From Lepas anatifera (Eukaryota; Arthropoda; Thecostraca; Lepadidae): DNA of 64,000 nt. Where the stretch lies: the NCBI GenBank assembly GCA_034440635.1, contig JAOTON010000466.1:124001-188000 (forward strand), read 5' to 3'. The notes under the pieces were generated by a model that worked only from the letters and a program-made list of their open reading frames with translations, had not been told where the DNA came from and ran no database searches. Of this stretch, positions 42,423 to 54,999 are shown one piece after another. Made by a program: the position numbers and the translations under genes. Position 1 is the stretch's first letter. Each line of letters starts with the position of its first letter.

Positions 42423-44818
42423 GCAAAAGTGATATGTCAAATTGCTCCTGTGCTTTGGTGATTTGATCTTAAGGCTCTTGAAGGTATTTGTGTCCTGACT
42501 TTCCCTGATAAAACTTAGGTAAGCTTATTGATTGAATGTTTATGGATGGACTGAAGGTAGGTGTGATACAGCTTGAATTTGGATTGATGTATAATTTCTT
42601 AGGTACCTTTTAACCTTTCCGGCGGGGGCTAATGCCCCCTTCAGTTTTTAGAATATCTCAACGGCTTGCGATAGAACTTTGAAACTCCTGACTTTCCTAA
42701 AACTGTCGGCGGTTTTCTGAAATTTTCAAGATTCTATATTTACGGGCGGAGCTTGGCTGTTTTTGGAGGTTCTATAACGTATTATGTATGGATGGGTTTT
42801 TGTAAGGAAGCCGTTCTGCTGATCCTGATACGTTTATGGTTTTATTATATATTTTTATGTGGATGATGTGCATCCTTGTCACTATTTGTATTATCGGGGT
42901 TACGCGTTCAAATGGGGGAATGTTATCGGACTAACGTTAGTAAGTGGGACTGCTTATAGCCGTGTGGCGAATACAATTGGGTATATGAAATTAAATGTTA
43001 TAACCCATCTGATTAGGCGTGTCCGTCACTCACATTTTAAATGTATATTCCCAGCCGTATACCGCCCGACTAATATCGTTGTATATTGAAATGTGTTTCC
43101 AATCACCCCCCCCGACAGTCCTTGATCCGCCTTGTCCCCCTTTCCCAGCTGCCATGGGAGGGTAAAATTTCAAATTATTTCACTGTCGGACTAATATACT
43201 CATGCATACCATTGCTATTGTTGGTATGTATTTTACCCCACTTTTTACCTTACTGCATCCGCCCCTGATTTTTTATTTTTTTATTTATTTATGTGTCAAG
43301 ATGCCCAGTATATGGCTTCTAATCCGCGTAACAAAACTTTTAGGTTGTATATATTTCCTTGTCCTGGTCTGATACTATTGAATTTCAATTTTGCGTAACT
43401 AGTATATGAAATTTTGGGTAATTATTTGTAAATCTGAACTAGTTTTGTGAAATCGTACACGGACGGTTGGAAAATCTAAAATACACAAATTGTATATTTT
43501 ACGACCTTCTCTAAAAATAAAAATTTAAATTTTTTTTTAAAATAAAGTTTGGCGAATCTTGGCACTTGAATTTTCAAATCGGCCGGTTATTACAGATCTG
43601 GCTATCCCCCGTCTGTTAAGGGTTTAACATGCAAAGATGTCCTCAGAGAGCATTGTCAGATAATTGTGGCCATTTTTCATGATAGTAGGTAAGGATTTCC
43701 TGAAGCTATATTTCATACTTTATGTTGATTTGTTTATGTAATGATGATATAAATTTGCTTAATATGTTTGGCTCTTAATCTACAAGAATTAGTATGTTTA
43801 AAAGCCAATAGGTGGGAAAAAGGCTGCCGGGACCAGGCCGGGACCACATCTTTCTCGCCGGGACTAGGCCGGGACCAAGAAATGTTGGCCGGGACCGGGA
43901 CCAGCTTTTTCCAAAAAGTCCCACCTCTAATTCCCGCCTCAAGACAGGGCTCACCAAGGTTACCGAAGCAACTAAAAAAACTCACGCCTGTACTTGCGCA
44001 CCCATTCATGACACCCGAGATCATTTTAGCTCCCCAAATACGACAAACTGACGTCATTGTTCTGAATGGACGCAATCCAGCTGAGGCCTTTTCACCGAGG
44101 CCAATTCGGTACTTGGATGTCTTTGTAATCCCATTTCTCAATAATAAACACACAGTTGAGAGTAATCGAGCACTAGAAATGTTGCTAAAGCATGTTTTAA
44201 CTTAAAAAAAACTAACAAAAAGAAAAACAAATCTGTATTTTATGAAATATATTGACAGGTGGAATCGGCCTCACTTAAAGTGGACATTTCTACCGAAATC
44301 ACGATGTAGTTCTGAGCGTTTGAAAATTTCCAAAAAGCTCCTAAAACACATAGTAAAAATACCTAGAACTTGCTTATTTATTTTTCTTGAAGAAAACATG
44401 TATTTCTTTTCAATTCTTGTTCAGTAAAATAATATATATCCTAATTTATTCATCAATGTCACCAACATTAAAAAATAGCCAAAAAATTAGGGTTGACTTT
44501 GGCAGCCTCTCTTGAAGTTATAAGATTACTTTCACATTATTGGTGGTCTTGATTTGAATCTGCGTTTCATTGTGATCCTTTCAAATGCGACTTGTATCCT
44601 ATTCTAATGCAAATAATTGACGAAAATTAAAAGTGGACGAAAACGAATGCGCCTGGATCCAATCGGCCTCACAGAACAAATACCCACATGAAGTCTTTCT
44701 TTCGCCTGAAAATCTGGCAGCAGCCAATCCCAAGCCAGCATAGGCAAAAAATATGCGCCATGTTTTGTATTGGAAAGGGCCAGAAACTTCTGGGACATGA
44801 CAAAGTTTGTTATACCTC
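42423..44818. other. Intergenic with degenerate repeat remnants
   Basis: Weak hAT-type end remnants (GATCCGCC, GCATCCGCCCCTG) lie at about 43118-43268. A short GGCCGGGACCA-type tandem lies at 43826-43905. An unassigned 145-codon frame at 43768-44205 shows no domain. Confidence 0.35.
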
Positions 44819-44965
44819 CAGGGCCCGGTTTTATAAACCCAATAGCATGAATTGTAATTTACACCACATTCACTAGCGCTGCTAATTGGCATTGCCAGTG
44901 AGAGCGGCGTAAATTACGTCGCATTTCTACAACTCATGCTGCAATGTTTATGAAACCGGGCCCTG
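44819..44965. mobile_element. 147-bp MITE with GGGCCCGGTTTTATAAA ends
   Basis: Inverted ends CAGGGCCCGGTTTTATAAA and TTTATGAAACCGGGCCCTG. The interior is related to the adjacent larger element (GCGTAA words, CATTTCTACAACT). Confidence 0.75.
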
Positions 44966-46280
44966 GGCCCCATTTCATAAAAGGTGTAACTTATGTTTAT
45001 AGCGTAGAAGTAGCATAATGCAGCGTAGAAAGTGAATAATACACCACAATCTTGTTTCACAAAAATGCAGCGTAAAATACAACTTCTTGCAAAGTTACGC
45101 TGCTCTAAACTACGCTGTACTGGAATTCAGAGTAGAATATTGCCAGTATTGTTTCATATAGCAGACAACATGTACGTTGAATATGTAAAACACGCCTGAA
45201 AAGCTATGCAAGATATAGCAGCGTAACATTTATCAGACAATGAAGCAAAACATGAAAAATATATAATTTCTTATGGAATTCTGAATCTGAAGCAAAATTA
45301 GGCAGTGTAGTGAAGGACAAAAAGAGTCATGAATGTAAAGTAAACTTAAATGGAAGTGTGTGCAAGTTTTTCCTTGCACAGGTATAAAGTGCAAGTTGCG
45401 CATGCCAAATTGAGCTGATATGTAGAGTTCTATGGCCATTTGGTATGCCAAAAATGATGATAGCTATTGATGTAAATACACAGGAAAGCTGACATTGATT
45501 TTTACTTTGACTTTCTGCCGTTACTGTTATTTTACAGTCTAGCGAGGACAGAACCCTAGATAGGCTGACGCTGACAAAGTGTTATATGGAGTCTATGGAG
45601 GGTAAAAATTCCATTTAAGGTATCTGTCACCAACAAAATCCAAGTATCTCTACTGAGGCCTCTGGCGAAAATGATGATATACCTAGGTACCTAAGTACCA
45701 GCATCTTGATCTTGTTATTCTTCAAAGATGTTTACTCACTATTCCTTTCCTAGTTTCACGAAATTATAAGGTTCACAGACCTTTCACAGTTCACTAATGA
45801 TAAGTAAACACAATTCACCTAAAATTCAACTGAACTACACCCGCACAACAATACAATAACCTTTTTAGGACCTTCTTGATGACAGTAACTACCTAAAAAA
45901 ATGAGGTACGGCCAAAAACAAATCCGTCGTATTTTTATTGCATCAGCTGATAGTGCATCTTCCGCCGCAGTACTTGTAAAAGTGCATTAGAAACTTAAAA
46001 CTGGAATAAGAGCAAATAAGTACAATAATTTTCATTCAAATAATTTATTGAAAAATATATATGCCATTTTTCATGTTAATAAAGCAGTTACACGTCATAT
46101 TTGAAAGGGGTAATTCCATTCTGGAATTGGGCGTAATTAACGCTGCATTTGATATCTACGCCGCTTTCGCGCGAATGTCACCGCTCTTTGTGAAATGTGA
46201 TTCTGAGTACGGCGTAACTTTGCAGGTGAATGTGGTGTAAAACACGCCGCATTTCTACAACTTTTATGAAACGGGGCCCA
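44964..46280. mobile_element. 1.3-kb non-autonomous element with GGGCCCC..TTTCATAAAA ends
   Basis: Inverted ends TGGGCCCCATTTCATAAAA (left) and TTTTATGAAACGGGGCCCA (right), followed inward on both sides by GTGTAA/GTTGTA and GCGTAA words. No transposase frame is visible. It abuts and overlaps the small related MITE. The target duplication is not clear. Confidence 0.65.
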
Positions 46281-46319
46281 GAAAACCTTTGTTGCCTCAC
46301 TCTTTTCCCATATGGCCGT

Positions 46320-46508
46320 TGGTGTATAATAATTTTTGGGGCTTATCGACGCACCAACTGCCAGGGTCATATGGCGTCGCCAACCCTTTCCCTGTTGGAA
46401 GGGTTTCTCGGGAGCCAGCTTGCTCTTTGTTCAGGGAAGCCGCCGGGCCTTGAACCCGGGTCGGCTGCGTGGAAGCCAGCTACGCTGACCACTCCACTAC
46501 CGCGCCCC
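46320..46508 (-). repeat. tRNA-derived SINE, third type
   Basis: The minus-strand head GCGGTAGTGGAGTGGTCAGCG (A box) and GGGTTCAAGGCCC (B box) are followed by a body ending GTCGATAAGCCCC and an AT-rich tail at about 46320. The acceptor stem is poorly paired, so it is not a working tRNA gene. Confidence 0.65.
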
Positions 46509-47919
46509 CTTTTTTGCGGGTTTTATATTTTAGTTTATGACAGGCCGGGATTGCTTTTTGTGCGGGGGTTACCGTGGGAGTAGTATTGGCGTTTGAGATA
46601 GGCGAGAGGACGTAATTGAGGAGGGTACAGGCAAGATATCACATCAAGGGTGGTTGGGGATTATACTAATATGGTTTGGGTATTCACTGTCATAATTTAG
46701 ATGTGTATTATACTGGTTTTCATGCCCGGGATTCCTCTGCCAAGTGAGGCCAAACAAGTCCCTAGTGAGCCCTAAATAAATCTGAAAAAGATACGTTTGC
46801 CACCTAGAATTGTGAATTTCAGGACACTGATCTAGGACAGGTAAGCTCGAATATTCAGCGAGAAAAGCGGGCCTCTCTGAACCGGCATGACAGAATCAAT
46901 ATTTGTTGCCTTCGCGTTATCATATCTATGAGGGACGTTTCTTTAAATCACGCTAAGGTGAACAGCAGTGCGTGTGGGGCTTGTGCTGCAATTTTTTAAT
47001 CATTAAAATCAGTGTTTTTTTACCGCCAGACAAGCAATGCAGTCACACGAAGTTTTTCAAGTTTGATACAGACAGGACGCAGGACCAATATAATCAATCG
47101 GCCCTGGAGACTCAGCGCCGCTCAGAAGGCCGTGAAACGACGCCCAACGGCAGTAACACTGTGGCCAGCGTGACGCAATACGCGGGAACCTACGCAATAT
47201 TTGTTCTTGCTTCTAGATTATGGAGAGGCCAGATCCGTTGAAATGGTGTCATTTTGTAGGTAATAGACGAGTCAATCAGCATGTTTTTTTCAAGTTTTTA
47301 ATTTGTCATTCCTAGCAGCAGGAAGCAATTTGGCTGAAAAATCATGTTTTTCCGATGTAAACTATTCGCTTCGCCGGCACGAAAAATGATCAAATAAACT
47401 TTGTTTGGCCTGATTCGTGATCACTGGGTGCCAAGACGTCAGAAATTGCCCGGGGAGCGGGGATCAAAAATAAAAATGCAAAATCAACCCACCCTAATGG
47501 ACACCAATGATGCTTAAAAATTGGCTCTGGCGCCGATCAGTGAATATATGCAGGGGAAATTTATAATGCCCCGCTGTAATCCCATGGAACTTCTTTGATC
47601 TCTGGTGCCCTCAATGTTGACCGTACTTCAAAATACTTTCTAGAATTTCCCTTTGTTTCATCAACAGCTTTCGACCGCTGACCGTAATTTGGCTTTAGCT
47701 CTTTCAGATAATGAGATAGGCATAAGGGGCATAATCCTCCTCCCCAGCGAGGCGCGTCACGCTGAACCTCATCGGGGCGAGAGTTAGACACATCGTATCT
47801 TTCAAGATACAAAGTGTGAACTAGCAATGAAACTCGATGCTCTCAATTATTGTTAGCTTTAAACGAGCTTTTTATAATGGGTGGGATTTTGCTAGCGTGT
47901 CTGTGCAGAGGCGTTCCTT
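46509..47919. other. Intergenic
   Basis: No gene recognised. Confidence 0.35.
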
Positions 47920-49425
47920 GAGTTCGCATTGCGAACTTTGGTCCGCATGCGAACTTTTCCCGTCAAACAGTTCGCATTTCAATTAACAGTTCGCTTTTCG
48001 CCCGGGTGAGCTGCATGCAGACGATCGCCGATGTAACGAGGCTTCCATTTATCGGTGTCGAATCAGCGATCTTCTTTGCCGACTCTGCCGCTCCTCTCGA
48101 ACGCTGCTCGCCCCACGCTCAGAGAAATATTGACCCATTTCACAGTTTTTTTTGTTGTACCATATGACCGCTCTTTTGGGCATTCATTATCTTCAGGAAC
48201 CAAGGTTTTGATAGCCGCAACCAGGAGATTTGGCGCTGATTTTCGAGTTGGGGCGGAGCCACGATGGGGGCGTAACACAAAAACCCCCGTGTACCTTACT
48301 AGCAATTTCCATTGCTATTTCCGAAAGAATTGGGGAAGTCACCTCAAGTCTTCTACATAGAGTTTGGTGGCGACCATCTAGCCTGCTATCAAATATATCT
48401 CGGGTGGTATAACATTTTCACATTTAATGACTTCACGCCCACCCCACTGAAAGGGGCATTTTTGCCCCCACCCCGCTGCTCATCGAAGCTTGGCTTAAAT
48501 TCTCCTTGATTAATTTTACGCCATTGATTTTTTAGGTCAAGTTGTGTCAGGTCACGAGGTCATGTGGCACGACCTCAAAACCCGAAATCAAGAGTTGGAA
48601 GTGGCGCCAAGAGAACATGTTCCAACCGGTCAGATTGTAGCTTTCACAACATATTTCTGCAATTTCGGAGTTTTCGGGGCGTTGACCAAAGATAGGATCA
48701 ATTTTTTGGGTCACCCTTTATAAGTCTATAGTGAAAAAGCCTGTTTTCAGCTAACATGGCACGAATCAAGTTCAAAGTACTTCAACCTGTAATCTTAGCA
48801 ACCGTACGGCCGCCAAGCCTGTTTTTATATTTGATCCCCAGATGTCATCTAAGGCCACCAGAGGTTATCATTAATTTTCCAAAACCCCGTACTGAATTGA
48901 GATAAATCTTTCATTCTTATGATATTGAGCTGGTCTTGTAATGGTACCTAAGTCGATTAATATGCAACATGGTCATGTACTAGGTAACTACGTGACTTTG
49001 ACCTTGGTCAAGTTCAAGTCATTTTCACTATTTGACCTTGCACGAGCCGAGAGACCTTGTGATATAGCTTTATTATATTGTTAGATGTCATATAATATAT
49101 TACATGTAATAACATGATAAAATGAAGCAAAGATAGAATACAACTTTAAAGACTTTAAAATGATACAGGTACCTAAACATATTGGTCAGCTAAAAGCAGA
49201 TTATTTTTAGATTTGCTAGTGCTCTAAATTATTCAAAGGAGCAGTCAAACTAGTCGCTGTTCATCGATTAGAGGAACAGGCAAATTCTAAAACGTCGACA
49301 TTGTCAATTTTAAAATTAGTAACCATTTGGCCAATTTTGAGTTCGCATTTGGTTCGCATTTCACCTTAAAAGTTCTCTAAATTCCCTATGCGAGGTAGAC
49401 AGCTGAAAGTTCGCATTAGCTGAAT
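47920..49425. mobile_element. Possible element with GTTCGCAT subterminal repeats
   Basis: GTTCGCAT-type words cluster at both ends (47920-48000 and 49338-49415). The interior holds AGGTCA words (48530-49040) and no coding. The exact ends are not resolved. Confidence 0.3.
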
Positions 49426-49503
49426 TAAAATAGGTCACCTCGTCTGTGATAAAGCATTCGAAAATGTGATGTCTGGTTATGCTGGTGAGGCAGGCCGACT
49501 CAC

Positions 49504-49596
49504 GGCGAAGGCGTCGACGCGCATGATAACGTCAGTGACCCAGCTGCCCAGTGACTTCACTGACAGGTAGCCCACCTTCGCCCAGTACTCGGGCAC
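49504..49596 (-). CDS. Axonemal dynein heavy chain, exon E
   Basis: 31 codons, VPEYWAKVGYLSVKSLGSWV onward, from acceptor TTTCAG| at 49597 to donor GCC|GTGAGT at 49503. This is the conserved block near the dynein C-terminus preceding the final domain. The next exon downstream was not found in the lower coordinates. Confidence 0.85.
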
Positions 49597-49983
49597 CTGA
49601 AACAAGCGACTCCGTCAGTGCATACCGGCGTGTGGCAGTTGAGAGCTTGCGCTGATGGCAAAGCGGAAACCCGTTAATTCCCACATTGTTCAGTGTAACG
49701 ACGGTGGAAGCTTGAAAATAAGAATATCCCCAGCAGGGAGGTGTGCTGCCGAATTGGACGATGCATTTGCCACGACGGCTCTACCAACTACGCAAATGCA
49801 CCGCGTGGTGCTGTGGTGGTCATGGGCGTTCAGTTACCAATAATGCATGATCTAAGGATTCCCACTTCCCCAAAACATCATTGATGGCTATATGATCAAT
49901 CGTCCACGAAACAAACTGTAGAACTAGTTTGGATGGTGGCGAACGACTGCGGCCGTTGCCGCCCGACCTGGGCGCCGACTGGC

Positions 49984-50163
49984 CTGGTTGTTGACGAACG
50001 CCTTGTAGACGGCGTCCAGCTGCTCGGACATGACCACCAGTCCGCGGATGGCACGCTTCAGGTCGCCCAGCGTGGCGTGGATGACCTTCAGCAGCCGGTT
50101 GTAGCGGTCCACCTCTTGCACCAGCACCGTGGTCAGCGAGTGGATCCGGCCGCGGTCGTCCGG
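49984..50163 (-). CDS. Axonemal dynein heavy chain, exon D
   Basis: 60 codons, including VLVQEVDRYNRLL, LGDLKRAIRGLVVMS and LDAVYKAFVNN, typical of the region after AAA6 in ciliary dyneins. The acceptor is CCATAG|. The 3' boundary predicted by homology falls at AACCAG|GCCAGT, so the donor is GC rather than GT. Confidence 0.88.
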
Positions 50164-50573
50164 CTATGGGCAGCGGGGGTTAGTGTCAGACCTCCTGCTG
50201 TGGACCCGGTCGCGGTCGTCTGGCATTAGGCGGCAGGATGGGGACGTCAGCGCATTGCTGCCAGCTCCGGCACAGTGCGGCAGCGCAGCTTAACCAACCT
50301 GGCTTGCCTTTTGCTTAATCTTGATTTTATTTGTCATTCCCTAACGCCGCGAAAGCCCTTTGACAACCAATGACCTCTTAGTAGTCGCTGCTTGTCAAAA
50401 CAGTGATTGTGCTCCCGCTGTGGCACTATATGCAAATCCATGCTTTCAGAAGGCTAGAATCTAGTTTGGGTACCGAAGCTGCTATATTATCGACCGCCCT
50501 CTTCGGATAGCACGCCAGTTGGGTTCTGAAAGAATACAATGTTACTGCAGAATTAGCTGCTACTGGATCCTAC

Positions 50574-50747
50574 CTCGAAGAGCTTCTTATGTGCCAGTTC
50601 CATGTCGATGTTGGTGGGGATGCGGCCCTCCATGGTCTCGGCCATGTCGTAGACGAACTGGTCGCCGCTGCCCTGGCCGCCGCCGCTGCTGGCCAGCCAC
50701 GGCTGCATGCTCAGCACCGTGCTCAGCATACGCTGCGTCTCTTGCAC
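50574..50747 (-). CDS. Axonemal dynein heavy chain, exon C
   Basis: 58 codons from VQETQRMLSTVLSMQP to ELAHKKLFE, phase 0 at both ends. Acceptor GTCAG| and donor TTCGAG|GTAGGA. It contains a Gly/Ser-rich insertion SSGGGQGSGD at a position that is usually short and variable. Confidence 0.88.
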
Positions 50748-51598
50748 CTGACCACATCGGACGCTGGTCGGTCTCCGCATAGACACCGCGCCCAACTCAC
50801 CCGGTTACACGTCCCGAGCAGCCGTCACCACAGGCGTCCGAATAGTGGGGCATCCCCAACCCCACACACACACTTATCATCGACCTATTTCTCAATTTCA
50901 GCCAAATTGGGAATTAATCGGAAAATCTGGTGACCAGTCAGTGTGGAAGTCAACAAAGAGCCCAAATCCGATGAGTTTTTGGTTGCAGAAGGAGCAGTTT
51001 TCCATCAGCGTCAGGTTGAAGATTGACTGGCTCGTCACTTTTTCCCGGCGCTTGTGACACCTACAGAATCGAATTTGAACTAAGGCAACAGTCTCATTGA
51101 ATAAAACATCCAAAAATTCTCGAACTGATACTAAGTTGGGCCAACTACAGTCGCTGGTTGAGAATAAATGGGCTTTACAATGGGTAATCCTGAGCCTGGG
51201 AGCCCCGCTTTCCGACAGGCACTAAGCCATACCGCGTAATGAGGGAGTGACGCCGATGGTTTCAGCTCAGAGACGCTTATTTCCTGGCGAGCATTGACTT
51301 TTTTGGGACGAAGGAAATATGAAACCAGGGCTCTTCGTATGCGTTACAAAAATGATATCACTTCAAATCCCATAGAAGTGCCACTTTCCCGTTCAGGACC
51401 ATGTTTTAGCTTTCCTAACAGACCTTTGGAGCAATGCAGATCCGCACGGAGCATTGGAAAACTATCAAATGCTCTGAAGTCCCGGTATCTGGTTTTGCAG
51501 AGATGTTGATTTAGTTAGCGAGCATTCTTCGCTACGTCGGGACCTGCTCTCCCCTACCGGAGAGTTGAGCAGTGCGCAGGTGTAGGACGCGCTCTCAC

Positions 51599-51741
51599 CT
51601 TGCTGACGACGTCAGCGTTGACGTGCATGCCGAACACCTCGGGCGAGTCGGAGACGGGCAGCGCGTCCACGTACTGCCTGTACTCCACCAGGCCGCCCTT
51701 CAGCGGCGCGTAGTAGATGCCCGACTGCGAGTACTTGTGGT
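51599..51741 (-). CDS. Axonemal dynein heavy chain, exon B
   Basis: 48 codons, including KYSQSGIYYAPLKGG and DSPEVFGMHVNADV. These are highly conserved dynein motifs just after AAA6. The acceptor is CGGCAG| and the donor AGCAAG|GTGAGA. The first codon is completed by the last base of exon A (phase 1). Confidence 0.92.
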
Positions 51742-51944
51742 CTGCCGAACACGTCCGCCGCCGTGGGTACCGGCTGGGGCACCCCCGTTCATAGGCGCAC
51801 AGTTGCGCGCTCGGGGTTAACACGTTACGACTGCAAACACCGTCTTGCGAGCCAAGTGGAAAAGAGAGCGGCCCTACGCTGCTTGAGATCCAACCACTGC
51901 ACCCCGTGATCCTTCCTTTCATGCATCAACTGCCCAGTACGTAC

Positions 51945-52043
51945 CCTCCTGGAGAGCTTGTGGCGAGAAGAAGTTGGTGAGGATGGTGGCCAGGCAGCGC
52001 TGGTCCCAGCTATCGGTCACTCGTCCCCCGTACGTGATCTCGC
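51945..52043 (-). CDS. Axonemal dynein heavy chain, exon A
   Basis: 33 codons with [20 protein letters not shown], matching the near-invariant NYGGRVTD.WD block of axonemal dyneins. The acceptor is CTTCAG| at 52044 and the donor GAGG|GTACGT. Exons A-E are collinear on the minus strand and all joins keep the frame. The gene therefore encodes an ATP-driven motor of ciliary or flagellar axonemes, most like inner-arm heavy chains (DNAH3/7/12 group), an assignment I make only tentatively. Upstream exons lie beyond 52.04 kb and were not found. Confidence 0.92.
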
Positions 52044-54117
52044 CTGAAGGAGGAAACCGTCAACTGCTGCACACAACGCAAATCTCTGTTGGATGGTGCT
52101 ACCGTTTCCGCACTGAACGGTGAACTTGGGGCAACCTCCTGGGGTATTAACACGCGGAGTGGAAAAATCGAACTGACCGAATAATCGTTCGCGGAAGAAA
52201 AAAAGGTACTTGACTGAATTTGAAGAAAAATAATTGATGAACGCGTCGATTGATAAAGGACTTCTGAAAGTCGGTTCAAGGGAATGTGGCACCTTGGTCG
52301 AATCCCGGAAATTAGCGTGATTGGGGGTATTTTTAGCCGAAAATCATTAAAATTTCCATGAGTTTTGTGGAAAATGTACTGTAAGCTTAACATTCTGATG
52401 TTTAAAATGTTCCCCAATGATAAGAAATAAACCTCTGCCTGTGCATGACGTCTTGATCTGGCAACCACTACCATATACAATAGGCCTTCAATAGGCTGAC
52501 CACTCACCGTGACGTCAGCATGTCGTCACACCAATAACTGGCAACCGTGGCCGGCTCCTTGGGTATATTTTGGGTACATTTCAGGAAGGTTTTTAGCTTT
52601 TTTTCGGAAATTTCGAGTTCCAAGACAAATGATATGTTGAGTACCGGATTTTCCGGCATGGCTTGGCTATCTCAGTTAAAATCACGTTATAAAGGTGCCA
52701 CAATACCTTTAAACACTCTCGACTTGTAGGATTTGAAAGTCAGGCATATAACTATTTTGAGATCGCTAGGATCGCGCAGTCGCACCGGTTCATCTGCAGT
52801 GTAGACCGAGTGGTGATACCATAACGCCATATAATGAGCATCGTATGTTGAGGTCTTCTCACGCGAAGTTCACGGCCCCAGGTCAAGGTCATGCCACAAG
52901 TTTTAAAGTCATTGACCCAGTGCATTCGGTCGGATAGCGTCACCCAGTATGACGTATATGGGGTTATTGCGTCATAGTTATGATTACACAATCAAGGTCA
53001 CAACTTAAGGTCATGGGTCAAACCATTATTTCTCGCCCGACGGCTGCTGTGGTCGTCATGGGTCAAACCATTATTTCTCGCCCGACGGCTGCTATGGTGC
53101 AGCAACTACTAAAACGTGCATAATGGGCTTGTTTCCGTGCCTCCACCAACATGCAAGAAGACCAGAAGGCTTCCAGATCTTTTGGCCAAGAAATGCATAA
53201 TTGACGCCGAGAAAGAACCAGATTAGCATTAATTTCCTCATTCCTTTGGCGTTTTCAAATCCAATTTGGGTATTTTGGCTATTTGGCTATATTTTTTCTT
53301 TCATCCAAATTATATCTGGAAACCTTACATTTTCCGCTTTTCCGACGGAGGGCGCGGGAACAGTCCCTATGGGAAAAATGTTAAATGGTGATGATGAAAT
53401 GGTCGATGGCCGTGAATGGACTTCGCCCCAAAATTTCAGAGAACATTTACGGGACGTCCCCTTCATGACCTTGTCTGCTTTTGGTGTATTCGCGATTTTT
53501 TCCGCATAATCACGGCATTTCCAAATAAGTCGCCAGCGTGGCTCAGGTTTCACCTTGATGACCTCATTTGAAGTTGAAGATAATGCCCTTGATCAATGAA
53601 ACTCGGCTATAATGCAGATAACCATACATAGCCCTCATTAACTACCAAACGCGCGTTCTTGTTAACCCTCTTGCTGTTAAGATCCCGGGAGGACACTTCA
53701 GAACCCACTCCAATACGCGTTGACGCCAGACTCGTATCCGAAGCATGTGATAAAGGAAAACATTTTCAGTTATACGAAAGATCCCCTTAAATGCCAACTC
53801 TCCCACCCACCCTTCACCCCCAAACAAAAAAAACTAAAATGTACAGTAGACCACTTCATGTTTGGCGAAAGTTGTTATATCGCTTAGGTGACACCTAAAT
53901 CCCGTTCTAACGTTCATTTGCAGGCAAATTGTGCATTTTCAGCGAAATTGAACGAAATCTAAGGGTGGCGCAAAGGGCTTAAAGTTTTCCATTTCTTGTT
54001 TTTTGTTTGTTTTGGTCGTTAGTTTTAAGATGAAGATGTGAATTGATATTCTTGAAACTACCATTGTCGTGTTTCCCGCGTACGATTTCATCATGCCTGT
54101 CACTTTCAAGGTGTTAT
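52044..54117. other. Dynein 5' side, no exon recognised
   Basis: Presumably intron or intergenic. AGGTCA words lie at 52875-53025 and a 45-bp tandem duplication at 53011-53097. No further dynein exon is seen. Confidence 0.35.
53011..53097 (+). repeat. 45-bp tandem duplication
   Basis: Two units beginning TCATGGGTCAAACCATTATT at 53011 and 53056, almost identical, so recent. Confidence 0.9.
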
Positions 54118-54473
54118 CTCGGATAGTCGAAGCTTTATGGCACTGTTTGTATCGCAGAAAACCGCGGCTGTCTGCAGCGCCATTTCTGGATAGCGCCGGC
54201 AACTAGCGATCAATCCACTAGTGCATGCATATTTTTTCCTGCGTATCAGCTTCAAATGACCGCAAATCACTGTTTTTTCTACTTTTGAGTAAAAATAAGT
54301 TCTAGATTGTAAATTTCAAGGGGATATCCTCTCGAGGATTATATATTTTTTAAGGCTTTAGACGGGTAGACGTTATTCATGACTGATGCATTCAATGATT
54401 TAGTGCCTTCATTTGAAACGAGGATGCCATGATCGAGGAAAAGAGCATGCAAGGTCGTTGGTTTACTAGCAGT

Positions 54474-54673
54474 CAGGGACAGATCCAAGGGGGGCGAAGG
54501 GGGCAGCTGCCTCCCCCTTATGTCCGAGAGGCGCTCCCAAAAATCACCGTTCCCACCCCCTCCCCCAGGATGCGACGATTTGCCGCCAATTGGAAGAAAA
54601 GTGCGGCCTTCGGGCGGCAAATTCCCACCCCCTGAGGGTTCGCCCCCTTACAAAAATCCTAGATCCGTCACTG
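54474..54673 (-). mobile_element. hAT-type element in left palindrome arm
   Basis: Ends CAGGGACAGATCC and GGATTTTTG-type inner sequence closing at GATCCGTCACTG. The perfect 8-bp duplication CTAGCAGT lies at 54466-54473 and 54674-54681. Confidence 0.85.
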
Positions 54674-54999
54674 CTAGCAGTAGCGCACTAAAGGGGGGGT
54701 AGGGGCCCTGGCCCCAAAACGTTAAGTGCCGCCCCCCAAAACATTTTACATTAGATCTGTGAGGCAAATAATTCATCGCTCCCACAGACACAAATGACCA
54801 TGAGATATGTGTATTTCATTGTCATGTCCAGCGTAGCACTGAACAACCGCTTTCCCTGAATGAGAGCACACAACCATCATATCTCGGATGTCATGTGCTT
54901 ATTTTCAGTCTGATATCGCCGGTACCCTGGGGCAGCTCTACACTCAGAGGTTTCCAAGCGCTTTCTTTGTGAGCTGAGTCACCTGTAGGCTCTGTGACT

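Noticed and set aside
43768..44205. 145-codon frame next to GGCCGGGACC repeats
   Set aside because: Overlaps a degenerate tandem repeat and has an equally open antisense frame; no recognisable domain.
47561..47827. Possible further dynein exon or small gene
   Set aside because: Residues do not match any conserved dynein block and there are no convincing splice sites.
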